Source of the DNA: Desulfolinea sp050305405
Lineage (GTDB): Bacteria; Chloroflexota; Anaerolineae; Anaerolineales; Villigracilaceae
NCBI GenBank assembly: GCA_050305405.1
Contig: JBNLFG010000019.1
Span: 8,560-72,559, forward strand
DNA: 64,000 nt
Direction: 5' to 3'
Each line of letters opens with the position of its first letter. The stretch's first letter is position 1. The notes beneath the pieces are model-generated. The model did not search any database and was not told the origin of the DNA. It saw only the letters and a program-made list of their open reading frames with translations. Positions 56,095 to 64,000 of the stretch are shown here, in pieces. The translations under genes were made by a program, and so were the position numbers.

Positions 56095-57690
56095 TCACTC
56101 TTCAAAACTCATCTCATTCTTACATTCAGCTACTCGGCTTTCCATTGTGGAAACTTGAGTCTCTGTAATACGCTTGTCTAAATCGCCTTCCATGGCGAGG
56201 GCGCTTTCATAATATCGATAGGCCTCTCCACAGTTTCCAATATCATAGTAAACATTACCCAAATGGGTTAAGTACATAGCCTGTAAACTTGGTGTTCGCG
56301 TTGTCTCAAAAGCTTTAAGGTAGTACTCTACTATTGCGTCGTAATCAGGTTCAGGATAAGAGCGCATAATAATGGCAATTCCTGAATATGAATGGGCTGC
56401 TAGTTCTCGTACCCTTATGTTTTCTTTTTCAAAGGACAAGACAACTTTTTCATAGTTGTCTTGAGCATCTACAAGAAAGTGTTCTTCTTGGGTCAAATAA
56501 AAGCGTAAAAAATATATTTGTGCTCTAGTAAACGCAACCTTTTCTTCTATATCCGCAGTCTCTGACTGATAATTTGCAGTCAGAGCTTTGTCCAAATATT
56601 CATCTTCTTTATCAAGAGCGGTCAGATCTACGTCACTATAACTGTTACTTAACCTTGCTTTATATACCGCATAAAAATTTTCAACGCCTGCTAAACCAAC
56701 ATAAGCCCTGGCATATTCTCCTTTATCAGACGCAGCAATAAGCGCTTGCTCATATTGTTCCTCTGCTTGTTGAATAACCACTAGAGCTGCATCATCTCCT
56801 TCACTTAGCAGGGTAGGCAATGATTGCCTAGATAAAACATTCCCCGCAAGAAGGTGTATAACCTCTGCTCCTGTAGTCTGCTTCCATAAATCCTCATTTA
56901 GCGCTTTTTGCAAGTACTCTAAAGATAAAGGGAAATCTTCGCCAGAATAAGCTCCAATAGCTTTCATTGTTAGTGATGCTACTTGAACTCTGTTCCGCAA
57001 TTCTTGATTTTCACCTTCTAAATCTGTTCCCGCTTGAATGTTTCCTGTAAGTAAGATAGGACTTCCCAATTCATTCTCCCCAAGAATTTCTTGAGCATCT
57101 CCAAACCTATCAGGGGATATGTAAAATCTAACAGACAGGAAAGGACGATTGAAATCATCGTATGTAATCACTCCATACAGCACAATATGAGCATTTATCT
57201 GCTCAGCGACTTTCTGAGCTGAAAATTCAGGATGGTGCCAATAAACATTTCGTAAAGGTGGAGCTTGTTGAGGGCTGCGCAAGTCTACAGAAATACCAGT
57301 CTCTTGTTCGAAGCTCCCATTTTGTAAATTATTTTCTAGCTGGGCGAAAAAGTATTGGGCAAGAATTAGTCCCTTTTCACTCCTGTAAAGATGTCCATTC
57401 TTTTCTTCAAGAAATGGCTCTACTACAATATTAAGTTGAGATCCCATGTATGATCTATCATAACGCATATATTGATCTAAAACGATATATGTACCTAGTA
57501 AGGCTAACGCCACGAATAGCAGAAGGTAACCAAAATACTGTTTTGGAGAGAGACCAAGTACGACATTGATTATATTATTGACCCACTTCTTATTGTCAAT
57601 AATAGTGTTTCCATCTCCTGTAACTAAATTGCTATTACTCACATCCCCTTCAGTAGTGATTGATTTGTATTTGTTGTTTTTTTGTGTCAT
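56095..57690 (-). CDS. Membrane TPR protein with the same GDxN motif
   Basis: 531 residues from ATG 57690; a TTG at 57708 overlapping the previous stop is an alternative. N-terminal 'TTEGDVSNSNLVTGDGNTI' repeats the motif of the downstream gene. A membrane helix ('YFGYLLLFVALALLGTYIVL') follows, then a TolB/CsgG-like alpha/beta domain ('AEQINAHIVLYGVITYDD') and about six TPR repeats to the end. The topology puts the motif inside and the TPRs outside the cell. No signal for a catalytic site. Part of a four-gene leftward cassette. Confidence 0.7.
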   Translation of the reverse strand: MTQKNNKYKSITTEGDVSNSNLVTGDGNTIIDNKKWVNNIINVVLGLSPKQYFGYLLLFVALALLGTYIVLDQYMRYDRSYMGSQLNIVVEPFLEEKNGHLYRSEKGLILAQYFFAQLENNLQNGSFEQETGISVDLRSPQQAPPLRNVYWHHPEFSAQKVAEQINAHIVLYGVITYDDFNRPFLSVRFYISPDRFGDAQEILGENELGSPILLTGNIQAGTDLEGENQELRNRVQVASLTMKAIGAYSGEDFPLSLEYLQKALNEDLWKQTTGAEVIHLLAGNVLSRQSLPTLLSEGDDAALVVIQQAEEQYEQALIAASDKGEYARAYVGLAGVENFYAVYKARLSNSYSDVDLTALDKEDEYLDKALTANYQSETADIEEKVAFTRAQIYFLRFYLTQEEHFLVDAQDNYEKVVLSFEKENIRVRELAAHSYSGIAIIMRSYPEPDYDAIVEYYLKAFETTRTPSLQAMYLTHLGNVYYDIGNCGEAYRYYESALAMEGDLDKRITETQVSTMESRVAECKNEMSFEE

Positions 57691-57704
57691 AGTTTTTTTA
57701 TAAT

Positions 57705-58481
57705 TCAATCATCAAAGACAAGAATTGTCCGTCCGCTACCTGTGTGATCAGCAGCCCATCCGCTATTTCCCATCCAATAAATATTCCACCACGTTAAGCC
57801 ATCTGCGCTCGACGGACCGCCGATTATTTCTACTGTTTGTCCAGATGGAATTTTCACAACCACATCAGAATTATCATTTTTATTAACATAACCTGGTGAA
57901 CGTCGGAGATTTACTTCTACAACCTCACTGGAGATACGAGCTGTTGAAGATGAAGAAGATGATGATGTAATCGGGATAAGGCTTATGCTATCAGGCCCTA
58001 TTTGTTTTCCTGAATAAGGATCAAGCGCAAAAAACTCTACCTTAGATAAACTTAACCCACTTGTTTGTAGCAACAAATATCCAGAAGAATCTACGGTAAC
58101 CATCCAATCGCCAAGGTATACATATCGATCAGAACCTTCATAGTGATAGGCGACCAAACGCAACTCGTCATATGCCGAAAACTCTGACAACTCAACTTGG
58201 TTTCCAAGCACAGATATACAAGGGCAGCTGTGCGCGCCACCATCAGGTCCGCCACGCCCACCAATCGAAATTTGGTCAAAAACATCACTTGGTGCAACAC
58301 CAGGAGAACTTGGTACTCTAATCGTTTGATATTCTCCCTCTGTAAGAGATGATACTGGAGCTTCAGGCTCCCAATCTGTTGAAGGATTTGACGGTACTGG
58401 CCGCGCTGCCGCACCGCCACAAGCAGATAACAGCACCAATAGTATAGCGTTCCAAACCAACATAGTTCTTCTTGCAATCAT
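57705..58481 (-). CDS. SH3-domain lipoprotein (paralogue 1)
   Basis: 258 residues. Lipobox LLSAC follows the signal peptide. 'APSDVFDQISIGGRGGPDGG' is shared with the neighbouring lipoprotein. A beta-rich middle ('LRLVAYHYEGSDRYVYLGDW') and a C-terminal SH3 domain ('VEVNLRRSPGYVNKNDNSDV', 'WWNIYWMGNSGWAADH') follow. AAGGAG precedes the ATG. It should be anchored outside the cell. Function unknown; the SH3 fold may bind cell wall or partner peptides. Contains Cys-Pro-Cys in 'HSCPCIS'. Confidence 0.72.
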   Translation of the reverse strand: MIARRTMLVWNAILLVLLSACGGAAARPVPSNPSTDWEPEAPVSSLTEGEYQTIRVPSSPGVAPSDVFDQISIGGRGGPDGGAHSCPCISVLGNQVELSEFSAYDELRLVAYHYEGSDRYVYLGDWMVTVDSSGYLLLQTSGLSLSKVEFFALDPYSGKQIGPDSISLIPITSSSSSSSTARISSEVVEVNLRRSPGYVNKNDNSDVVVKIPSGQTVEIIGGPSSADGLTWWNIYWMGNSGWAADHTGSGRTILVFDD

Positions 58482-58534
58482 GCATTACTCCTTATTTTGA
58501 TGCCTTTTTAATTTTCAATATTTTTTATTACGTT

Positions 58535-59374
58535 CTATGGCAAGGGTTCTAAAAACCTCTCGCTTCCATCGCCTTCGGCCATCCAGCCATGCTTTCCTTT
58601 GATTGTTACTCCCCACCAGATGTAGTTATCACTACAAAGTGGTCCACTTTCAATTTTTAACTGAGTGCCTTCGTCAAAACTTCTAATCACATTTCCATGA
58701 ATTGCCGAATCGCGTAAGCGAAGAGGGGTCCCATTTGTAAAAGTAATTCTGGCTGTAGTATTCACGCTTAGTTGAGACCAAGAAAGCTTCGGGCAGTCAT
58801 TTTCTTTAGGAGTAATTTCTCTATTTGTTTTTGCATCAAGAACAACATAATTAAAATCTGTTCCTTTTCCATTTTCAATGTATAGAGTTAAAGCTCCATC
58901 TTTATCTACTTTGTACCTAAATTCTGTATAAAAGACCCCTGGTTGCATAATGTCATGCACTTTATAAAGCAATATCCGCACTTCTTGATTTGAGTTAAAA
59001 CTTCTAAGTGATATATATTCATCAAACTTTGCAACAGAAGGTTTTCCCGACTCCCCCCCTCCTCTTCCGCCAAAAACAAATTGATCAAAAACATCAGACG
59101 GTACAACTTGAGGTTGTCTAGGGATTACAAGAGTATTCCCTAGACTCCCGGATGATGAACTTGTTTTTGTTGCCTGTGGTTTAAGTGTATTAGTGGAACG
59201 TGGCCTTGGAGTTTTCGTCGGTGACGTTTGAGAATTGCCAACTGGATTTCCTGATGATGGCGATCTTTTGGTAGCAGGAGGAGTATTACTGGATATTCCA
59301 CATCCTAAAATTACAAACAAGCTTAATACAAGAAGAAAATAAAAAAGCTTTTTAGATTCAGTTTTCGACCGCAT
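58535..59374 (-). CDS. SH3-domain lipoprotein (paralogue 2)
   Basis: 279 residues from ATG 59374, chosen for its GGGAG site; an upstream ATG at 59425 has none. Lipobox VILGC, then a Thr/Pro/Ser linker of about 70 residues, the shared 'VPSDVFDQFVFGGRGGGES', a beta-rich domain, and a C-terminal SH3 domain ('TPLRLRDSAIHGNVIRSF', 'WWGVTIKGKHGWMAEG'). It begins 47 bases after the hsdR stop and is probably transcribed with the restriction locus. Partner unknown. Confidence 0.72.
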   Translation of the reverse strand: MRSKTESKKLFYFLLVLSLFVILGCGISSNTPPATKRSPSSGNPVGNSQTSPTKTPRPRSTNTLKPQATKTSSSSGSLGNTLVIPRQPQVVPSDVFDQFVFGGRGGGESGKPSVAKFDEYISLRSFNSNQEVRILLYKVHDIMQPGVFYTEFRYKVDKDGALTLYIENGKGTDFNYVVLDAKTNREITPKENDCPKLSWSQLSVNTTARITFTNGTPLRLRDSAIHGNVIRSFDEGTQLKIESGPLCSDNYIWWGVTIKGKHGWMAEGDGSERFLEPLP

Positions 59375-59421
59375 AATTCCCGCTCCCTTCTCTGTTTGAA
59401 GTATCACGATATTAGACTTTC

Positions 59422-62376
59422 TCACTCCCCCAACCCCTGGACATACCCATCAAACCACTGCCGCTTCAGCATGGCATTGACCTTCGGGTCGGTCAGTTTT
59501 TTGTAGAGGTCGAGTTTGACGTGGACGAATTCGAGCAACATATCGTCGAGGACTTGGTTGAATTTGTAGCGTTTTACATCGAGGGGATTATCAGCGTCCA
59601 TGACGGTGCGCAGCCCTGCGTGTTCCTGGACTTTGTGCAGGACGTTTTGCACGTCCACGCGGTCGTCGTCGGTCAGGTTGACGCCGTAGGTTTCGTTCAG
59701 GGATTTGATGATATTCGAGAGCAGATCACGCTCTTTGTCGGGGGAGAACATGATGCCATTGCCATAGCCTGAGACGGTGCCATCTTCTTCAGCAAGGGCG
59801 ATCTCGCCTGAGTAGGTCTCCTGCAAGCGGAAGGAATCCAGGTCAACGGCGTCGCGCACTTCGTAAGGCAGATGATTTTCGCGGCGCGGCAGTTTGCGAT
59901 TGAGCGATTTGGCGAAGACGTAGAGTTTCTCCAAGTCAACATCTTCAAAGGTGATGATCTGTGAGACGAAGGCATACAGTCGAATGAATTTATGCAATGT
60001 GGAGCGGAAGTCTTCGCGCTCTTCGTCGGGCTTGTAGCCCCAATTGACGACGATGCTGTCGAGAATGGGCTGGATTTTTTCGAGGCTTTCTTTCGGATTG
60101 AAGAATATCTCGGCAAAGGCATCCACATCTTGCTGGACGTAAATCTCGAAGGCTTCGAGATCGGTTTGCAGGTCGTAAAGGCGATTGGGATCGGTTTCTT
60201 CTTCAAGCAGGGTGGTTTGGTAGTAGGGCTGGAAAGCGGACTGAATTTCTTCCCACTCGTTCACAAAATCGAGCACGAAGGTTTCAGTTTTGCTGCTCGT
60301 GGTGCGGTTGAGCCTGCTCAACGCCTGAACCGCTTGCACGCCCGCCAACTTTTTATCGACGTACATGGTGTGTAGCAGCGGCTCATCGAAGCCCGTCTGG
60401 AATTTGTTGGCGACCACCAAAATGCGATAGTCGGGCGTCTTGAAAGCGTCGGGAATGCCCACTTTGGGCGAGAGCTGGTTCAGGCCCTTTTCGGTGTGTT
60501 CTGCGCCGCTGTCGGGGTCTTTGACCGTGCCTGAAAACGCGACCAAAGGCTTATATCCAAGTCCGCGCTCGTCCAGAGCCTGTTTGAGGGCAAAATAGAA
60601 TTTGACGGCGTGCAGACGTGAGCGCGTCACGACTATCGCCCGTCCGCGCCCTTGAACGGCGTGAACGGTTTTGTCGAGAAAATGATCGAGCATCAGGCGC
60701 GCTTTGGTCTCGATGGCGTGTGGCTGCAAATCGACATACGAAGTCAGCAGGCGGATGGCTTTTTTCTTTTCATATTCACTGTCTACGGGGATGGTCTTGA
60801 TCAGCTTGAAGTAGCGCTTGAAGGTGGTGTAATTTTTGAGCACGTCCAGAATAAAGCCTTCTTCGATGGCTTGGCGCATGGAGTAGATATGATAGGCGAC
60901 GAAGCTGCCGTTCGCATCTTTGCGACCGAAGAGTTCGAGCGTTTTGTTTTTGGGCGTGGCAGTGAAGGCGAAATAGGAGATGTGATTTTGCGGTCCGCGT
61001 GTGCGGATTTCGGCGATGATCTGATCTTCGAGGTCGTCGCCCGTCACGTCCGCGACCTCGGCTTGGTCGATACTCACGGAGAGAGTCTTTTTGAGATGCT
61101 TGGATGATTCGCCCGACTGGCTCGAGTGGGCTTCGTCGATGATGACGGCAAAGCGCTGCCCTTTGAGTTCGGTCATACTCTTTGAGATAACGGGGAATTT
61201 TTGCAAGGTCGTGATGATGATGGCTTTGCCTGCTTTGAGCGCATCCCGCAGTTGGGCGGAGTCTTTGTCGATCTTTTTGACCACGCCGGGGACTTGCTCG
61301 AACTGCTTGATGGTGTTTTGGAGCTGCTGGTCGAGTACGCGCCGATCGGTGACGACGATGATGGAATCAAATAGTCGCTTGGTATCGGCATCCTGTTGAT
61401 AGAAAGACGCCAACTGGTGGGCAAGCCAGGCAATCGAGTTTGATTTGCCCGACCCAGCCGAATGTTGAATTAAATAATTTTTACCGACACCCTCTCGGCG
61501 GACGCCATCCAATAAAGCCCGCACCGCATCAAGCTGATGAAAGCGGGGGAAGATGAAGACGTTGGATTCTTTTTCGACCAGCTCGCCGCTGGTGGGATCG
61601 TAGACCTTCTCGCTGTTTTTCTGCAAATGCAGGTAGTTTTGGATCAGTTCGAGCAGGGTGGCGGGCTGCCAGATGTCTTCCCACAGGTAATGGGATTTGT
61701 GCCCGTTGGGGTTGACGGGGTTGACGGTATCCTTGTTGAAGGGCAGGAAGCGGGTCTTGTCGCCCCGCAGACGAGTGGTCATCCAGACTTCTTCGTTGCC
61801 CACCGCAAAATGGACGAGACAACGCTGGAAAGCGAGCAAGGGTTCGCCTTCGGGTTTGCGATCCTTTTTGTACTGCTTGATGGCGTTCTCGACGAACTGC
61901 CCCGTGAGCGAGTTCTTCAACTCGGCGGTGATGATCGGGATGCCGTTCAGGAAGAGCGCCATGTCGATGGAATTTTCGTTCTTTTGGCTGTATTTGAGTT
62001 GGCGTACAACGGCGAAGCGATTACCGCGATAGAGCTTCTCGTGGTCGGGATTCATGCCGCTGGCGGGTTTGAAATAGGCAAAATGCAGCGTGACGCCGCG
62101 ATCCTTGACGCCTTTGCGCAGCACGTCGAGAGCGTCGCGTTTGGTCAGTTCACGCGCAAGGCGAAAGGCGATCTTTTCGGGCGTTTCGGCACCGTATTGT
62201 TTTTCGAGTTTCTCGTAGGCTTGGGGCTGCGTGGCTTCGATGAAGGCGAGTGTTTCGGCGGGCAACAGGCAGCGTTCTTTGTCGTATTCGCTCGGTGAGA
62301 CGGCGTGGTAGCCTGAAGATAAAAGATGCTCTTCGATATGTTCTTCAAAATTGCGTTCGGTATAAGTTCCTGCCAT
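59422..62376 (-). CDS. hsdR: Type I restriction enzyme R subunit HsdR
   Basis: Motor and nuclease of a type I restriction system that cleaves unmodified DNA away from its recognition site. 984 residues. Nuclease motif with D138 and E152-x-K154 in 'SIDMALFLNGIPIITAELKN'; Walker A 'SAGSGKS' (306-312); DEAH (414-417); 'VTRSRLHAVKFYFALKQA' and 'LSRLNRTTSSK' of the second RecA domain; C-terminal helical domain. Complete in length. Its ATG overlaps the accessory gene's stop (TAATG). Confidence 0.96.
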   Translation of the reverse strand: MAGTYTERNFEEHIEEHLLSSGYHAVSPSEYDKERCLLPAETLAFIEATQPQAYEKLEKQYGAETPEKIAFRLARELTKRDALDVLRKGVKDRGVTLHFAYFKPASGMNPDHEKLYRGNRFAVVRQLKYSQKNENSIDMALFLNGIPIITAELKNSLTGQFVENAIKQYKKDRKPEGEPLLAFQRCLVHFAVGNEEVWMTTRLRGDKTRFLPFNKDTVNPVNPNGHKSHYLWEDIWQPATLLELIQNYLHLQKNSEKVYDPTSGELVEKESNVFIFPRFHQLDAVRALLDGVRREGVGKNYLIQHSAGSGKSNSIAWLAHQLASFYQQDADTKRLFDSIIVVTDRRVLDQQLQNTIKQFEQVPGVVKKIDKDSAQLRDALKAGKAIIITTLQKFPVISKSMTELKGQRFAVIIDEAHSSQSGESSKHLKKTLSVSIDQAEVADVTGDDLEDQIIAEIRTRGPQNHISYFAFTATPKNKTLELFGRKDANGSFVAYHIYSMRQAIEEGFILDVLKNYTTFKRYFKLIKTIPVDSEYEKKKAIRLLTSYVDLQPHAIETKARLMLDHFLDKTVHAVQGRGRAIVVTRSRLHAVKFYFALKQALDERGLGYKPLVAFSGTVKDPDSGAEHTEKGLNQLSPKVGIPDAFKTPDYRILVVANKFQTGFDEPLLHTMYVDKKLAGVQAVQALSRLNRTTSSKTETFVLDFVNEWEEIQSAFQPYYQTTLLEEETDPNRLYDLQTDLEAFEIYVQQDVDAFAEIFFNPKESLEKIQPILDSIVVNWGYKPDEEREDFRSTLHKFIRLYAFVSQIITFEDVDLEKLYVFAKSLNRKLPRRENHLPYEVRDAVDLDSFRLQETYSGEIALAEEDGTVSGYGNGIMFSPDKERDLLSNIIKSLNETYGVNLTDDDRVDVQNVLHKVQEHAGLRTVMDADNPLDVKRYKFNQVLDDMLLEFVHVKLDLYKKLTDPKVNAMLKRQWFDGYVQGLGE

Positions 62377-62951
62377 TATTCGTCCCTGTTTGCTAGGTCT
62401 TCAATAATTGCATTGAGATTAATACCTAACCCCATAAAGTTTGGTTTTAAATCAAAGTATCGTGTCACCCACCCCCACTTTTCATTGAGCATGTCATCAT
62501 GCATCTCTTCTAAGTTCTCGAAAGCTTCTGCATCTTGAAGCGTAGCAAATAATTGCCGCAAAAAATTCGAAAGCATACCTTCTCGCAGATGGGTGTCTGC
62601 TAATGGGAAATACAATATTTTGGCATCGAAATCTTGCAATTCAACAGCAACTTCTGATGGAGCCGTATCCGTTACCATCAGAGCAGGTAAAGGGACATTA
62701 TCATCGAAATAGCCTTGTCGATAGCCTCGGTATCTTAGCAATACATCAGAGTGAAAATCATCTAATTCTGTTCCTGTAACAAACAGATTCTCTTTGCCCA
62801 CCCTTCTCGATATCCTAAAAAAATTGTCTGTTATTTCGTTGCGAATTTGATTTTCATATTCTCCCGGCAAAAAGAAAATGAACCAGTTGTAATGCTCGCC
62901 TTTGCCGTTGGTGGCAGGCACGGTAGCAATATCCGATGCAACGTGTCCCAT
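62376..62951 (-). CDS. Accessory protein in the type I restriction locus, function unknown
   Basis: 191 residues, soluble, acidic. Blocks: 'WFIFFLPGEYENQIRNEITD', 'VTGTELDDFHSDVLLRYRGY', 'PALMVTDTAP' and 'LREGMLSNFLRQLFATLQDA'. No recognised domain or active site. It lies between hsdS (14-base gap) and hsdR (1-base overlap), so it is coexpressed with the R subunit. It could regulate restriction or form a separate defence factor. CAGGAG precedes the ATG. Confidence 0.7.
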   Translation of the reverse strand: MGHVASDIATVPATNGKGEHYNWFIFFLPGEYENQIRNEITDNFFRISRRVGKENLFVTGTELDDFHSDVLLRYRGYRQGYFDDNVPLPALMVTDTAPSEVAVELQDFDAKILYFPLADTHLREGMLSNFLRQLFATLQDAEAFENLEEMHDDMLNEKWGWVTRYFDLKPNFMGLGINLNAIIEDLANRDE

Positions 62952-62965
62952 AATATTCTCCTGAT

Positions 62966-63902
62966 TTACCCTTCACCCCTCACATCAACCTTCCCCGTCA
63001 CCGACGCAGAGATCAGCGCCGTGCGGTATTCCTGGAGAAGGTCGATTTGCCTTGAAATTGCTTGTGCTGTTTCTTTTACCTTGCCAGTGTTTTCATCTAG
63101 CCAATCTACAATCTTTTTCTGCTCATCCCGTGAAGGAACAATTGTTAGCAATTCTCTAATCTTATCTAAATGCAAGTTAGTCACAGACGTAGTTTTGCTA
63201 CTACTATGAATTTGCTCGTTCACAACATCACTTTGGAAGAAATAGGAAAAGAAATAGGGATTTATCTGTTCTGTGAATTTGATTAAACAAAGACTGACAA
63301 AAATGCTAAACGGATAATCCCAATCAATTACTTTTGTAATTCCAATAGTCCCGTTTTTAGAAAGAAGCAAATCTCCCTTTTCTGGATCGCATCTTTTGAA
63401 CAATTCATTATGCTCGTGTTCAGGAATACGCTTTACAGATTCGAGATCAATTTTTTCATCTTGAATATCAGTAACTCGTAAAAAAGGTACTCCTTCAGCA
63501 ACATAAGTTGGCGTTACATGAGTTCCATCGTTAATTTTTGTTGTAACGTATTTCAGCTTCTTCACTTCCCAATGACTCGGAATCTCCCCCAGCCACTCGA
63601 TGCCAGAATCCTTCATCGGGACGCTGGGATCGAGTCCCTGCGTGACGGCTTGGTTGATGAGGGCGGTGCGTTGTTCTTCGAGCAGGGCGATTTGGCGCTG
63701 CTTTTTCTCGATCAGCGTGTCGATTTGTTTCGTTTTGCGGTCGAGAAAATCGGCGATAGCTTTTTGTTCAGGGAGTGGAGGAACAGGGATTTTTAAGTTT
63801 TCTATTCGCTCAACAGAAAGTCCAGGTTGAGCAGCAGACATTGAATATTGATTTAAGTTCATTGCTCGCAACAACTCTCCAAACCAAATGAGTTCGTATT
63901 CT
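62966..63902 (-). pseudogene. hsdS: Type I restriction specificity subunit HsdS, 5' part removed by IS insertion
   Basis: The frame starts within the gene: 'PEYELIWFGELLRAMNLNQY' continues into the conserved central coil ('LPEQKAIADFLDRKTKQID', 'LLEEQRTALINQAVTQGL'), a full second target-recognition domain ('GDLLLSKNGTIGITKVIDWD') and the distal coil. Only the end of the first target-recognition domain remains. Reading upstream the frame enters an IS end at 63903 and stops at TAG (63917-63919). A TTG at 63874 could start a half-subunit of 302 residues. The other half should lie beyond the IS. Confidence 0.85.
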
Positions 63903-64000
63903 GGTAGTGGTTCAATCTAAATGTTTTGTTGTAAACTGTAGATATGATAATCGAAGAAAGAATCTACACATGTCGCCGTTGTGGCAGCAGTAACTTGAAG
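63903..64000 (+). mobile_element. Left end of an IS1-family-like insertion sequence
   Basis: GGTAGTGGTTCAATCTAAAT (63903-63922) has the GGT-start of IS1-family terminal repeats and marks the exact point where hsdS coding sense ends. A transposase frame begins 22 bases after this arm. The preceding bases CGTATTCT are the candidate target duplication. Confidence 0.7.
63944..64000 (+). CDS. IS1-like InsA/transposase N-terminus (partial)
   Basis: From ATG 63944 the frame encodes MIIEERIYTCRRCGSSNLK to the window edge (19 codons). The C-x2-C zinc-finger start resembles InsA of the IS1 family. The rest is outside the window. Confidence 0.7.
   Translation, partial: MIIEERIYTCRRCGSSNLK

Noticed and set aside
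59374..59425. Upstream ATG at 59425 overlapping the hsdR stop as the lipoprotein start
   Set aside because: It would put 17 residues before the signal peptide and has no ribosome site, while the ATG at 59374 has GGGAG and gives a normal lipoprotein signal.

Overview
The window most resembles a chromosome segment of a Chloroflexota bacterium, probably class Anaerolineae. This is an inference from gene content: secreted lipoproteins with Thr/Pro-rich linkers, a cyclase-AAA-TPR regulator, a spermidine-synthase-like membrane fusion, a type 2 IPP isomerase, a TatA/TatC pair next to nusB and an Asp23-family gene, and promoters of the GGTATAAT type. No rRNA gene is present to confirm it. Gene density is high. 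No stretch longer than about 300 bases is empty; the longest CDS-free intervals (29660-30108 and 44480-44837) each hold a tRNA and terminators.

Region 1 (1-25490), core and lightly accessory chromosome. A penicillin-acylase-family enzyme runs off the left edge. Next come a secreted SH3-like lipoprotein and a leftward block fabG, Asp23 protein, nusB, tatA, tatC, large secreted glycosidase-like lipoprotein. An AT-richer stretch (about 12.0-18.2 kb) holds a TIR/deoxyribosyltransferase-like protein, an isochorismatase-family hydrolase, two methyltransferases, a SnoaL-like protein, an FAD oxidase, and a TetR-controlled set of small membrane proteins with a gene remnant. A lipoprotein hydrolase, a GH16 glucanase, a large FAD/Fe-S dehydrogenase (apparently leaderless), a CAP-LysM protein and an AEC transporter follow.

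Region 2 (25753-44707), metabolism. It contains panB with an unrecognised conserved enzyme-like gene, an MscS channel, tRNA-Gly(CCC) and a polyprenyl diphosphate synthase. A tightly overlapping seven-gene rightward operon (31195-37336) combines a CDP-alcohol phosphotransferase, a flippase-like protein, an MDR dehydrogenase, a PTPS/QueD-family protein with Glu in place of the catalytic Cys, a GT4 glycosyltransferase, a methyltransferase and a RibD-type reductase. It looks like a pathway for a pterin- or pyrimidine-derived, glycosylated, possibly lipid-linked product. Then come a 1306-residue cyclase-AAA-TPR regulator, a channel-like membrane protein, idi2, acpP and tRNA-Asp(GTC).

Region 3 (44708 to beyond 64000), an apparent integrative element beside tRNA-Asp. 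In order: excisionase-like protein, two membrane/lipoproteins, an FtsK/HerA-type ATPase, a ParM-like actin and a ParR-like small protein, a DnaA-domain-I replication initiator, a small ORF, a replication-relaxation-type protein, a tyrosine integrase and a SNF2-like protein that has lost its ATPase motifs. The set parallels actinomycete integrative elements that use a single FtsK-like DNA pump. Several DNA-level structures are embedded in or beside genes. Eight CACAGG repeats at helical spacing lie at the 3' end of the ATPase gene just before parM (candidate centromere). Four 24-bp iterons plus an AT-rich out-of-frame tandem lie inside the initiator gene (candidate origin, arranged like phage lambda). 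A double palindrome precedes the initiator, further iteron-like repeats precede the relaxation-type gene, and a nested 121-nt hairpin follows the SNF2-like gene.

To the right of that hairpin is leftward cargo: a type I restriction locus (hsdS disrupted by an IS1-like element at the window edge, a small accessory gene, hsdR), then two related SH3 lipoproteins and two proteins sharing an N-terminal 'GxV..SN(I/L)V(S/T)GDxN' motif. The last four genes look like a compact, undescribed cassette. No attR was found, so the right border of the element is unknown.
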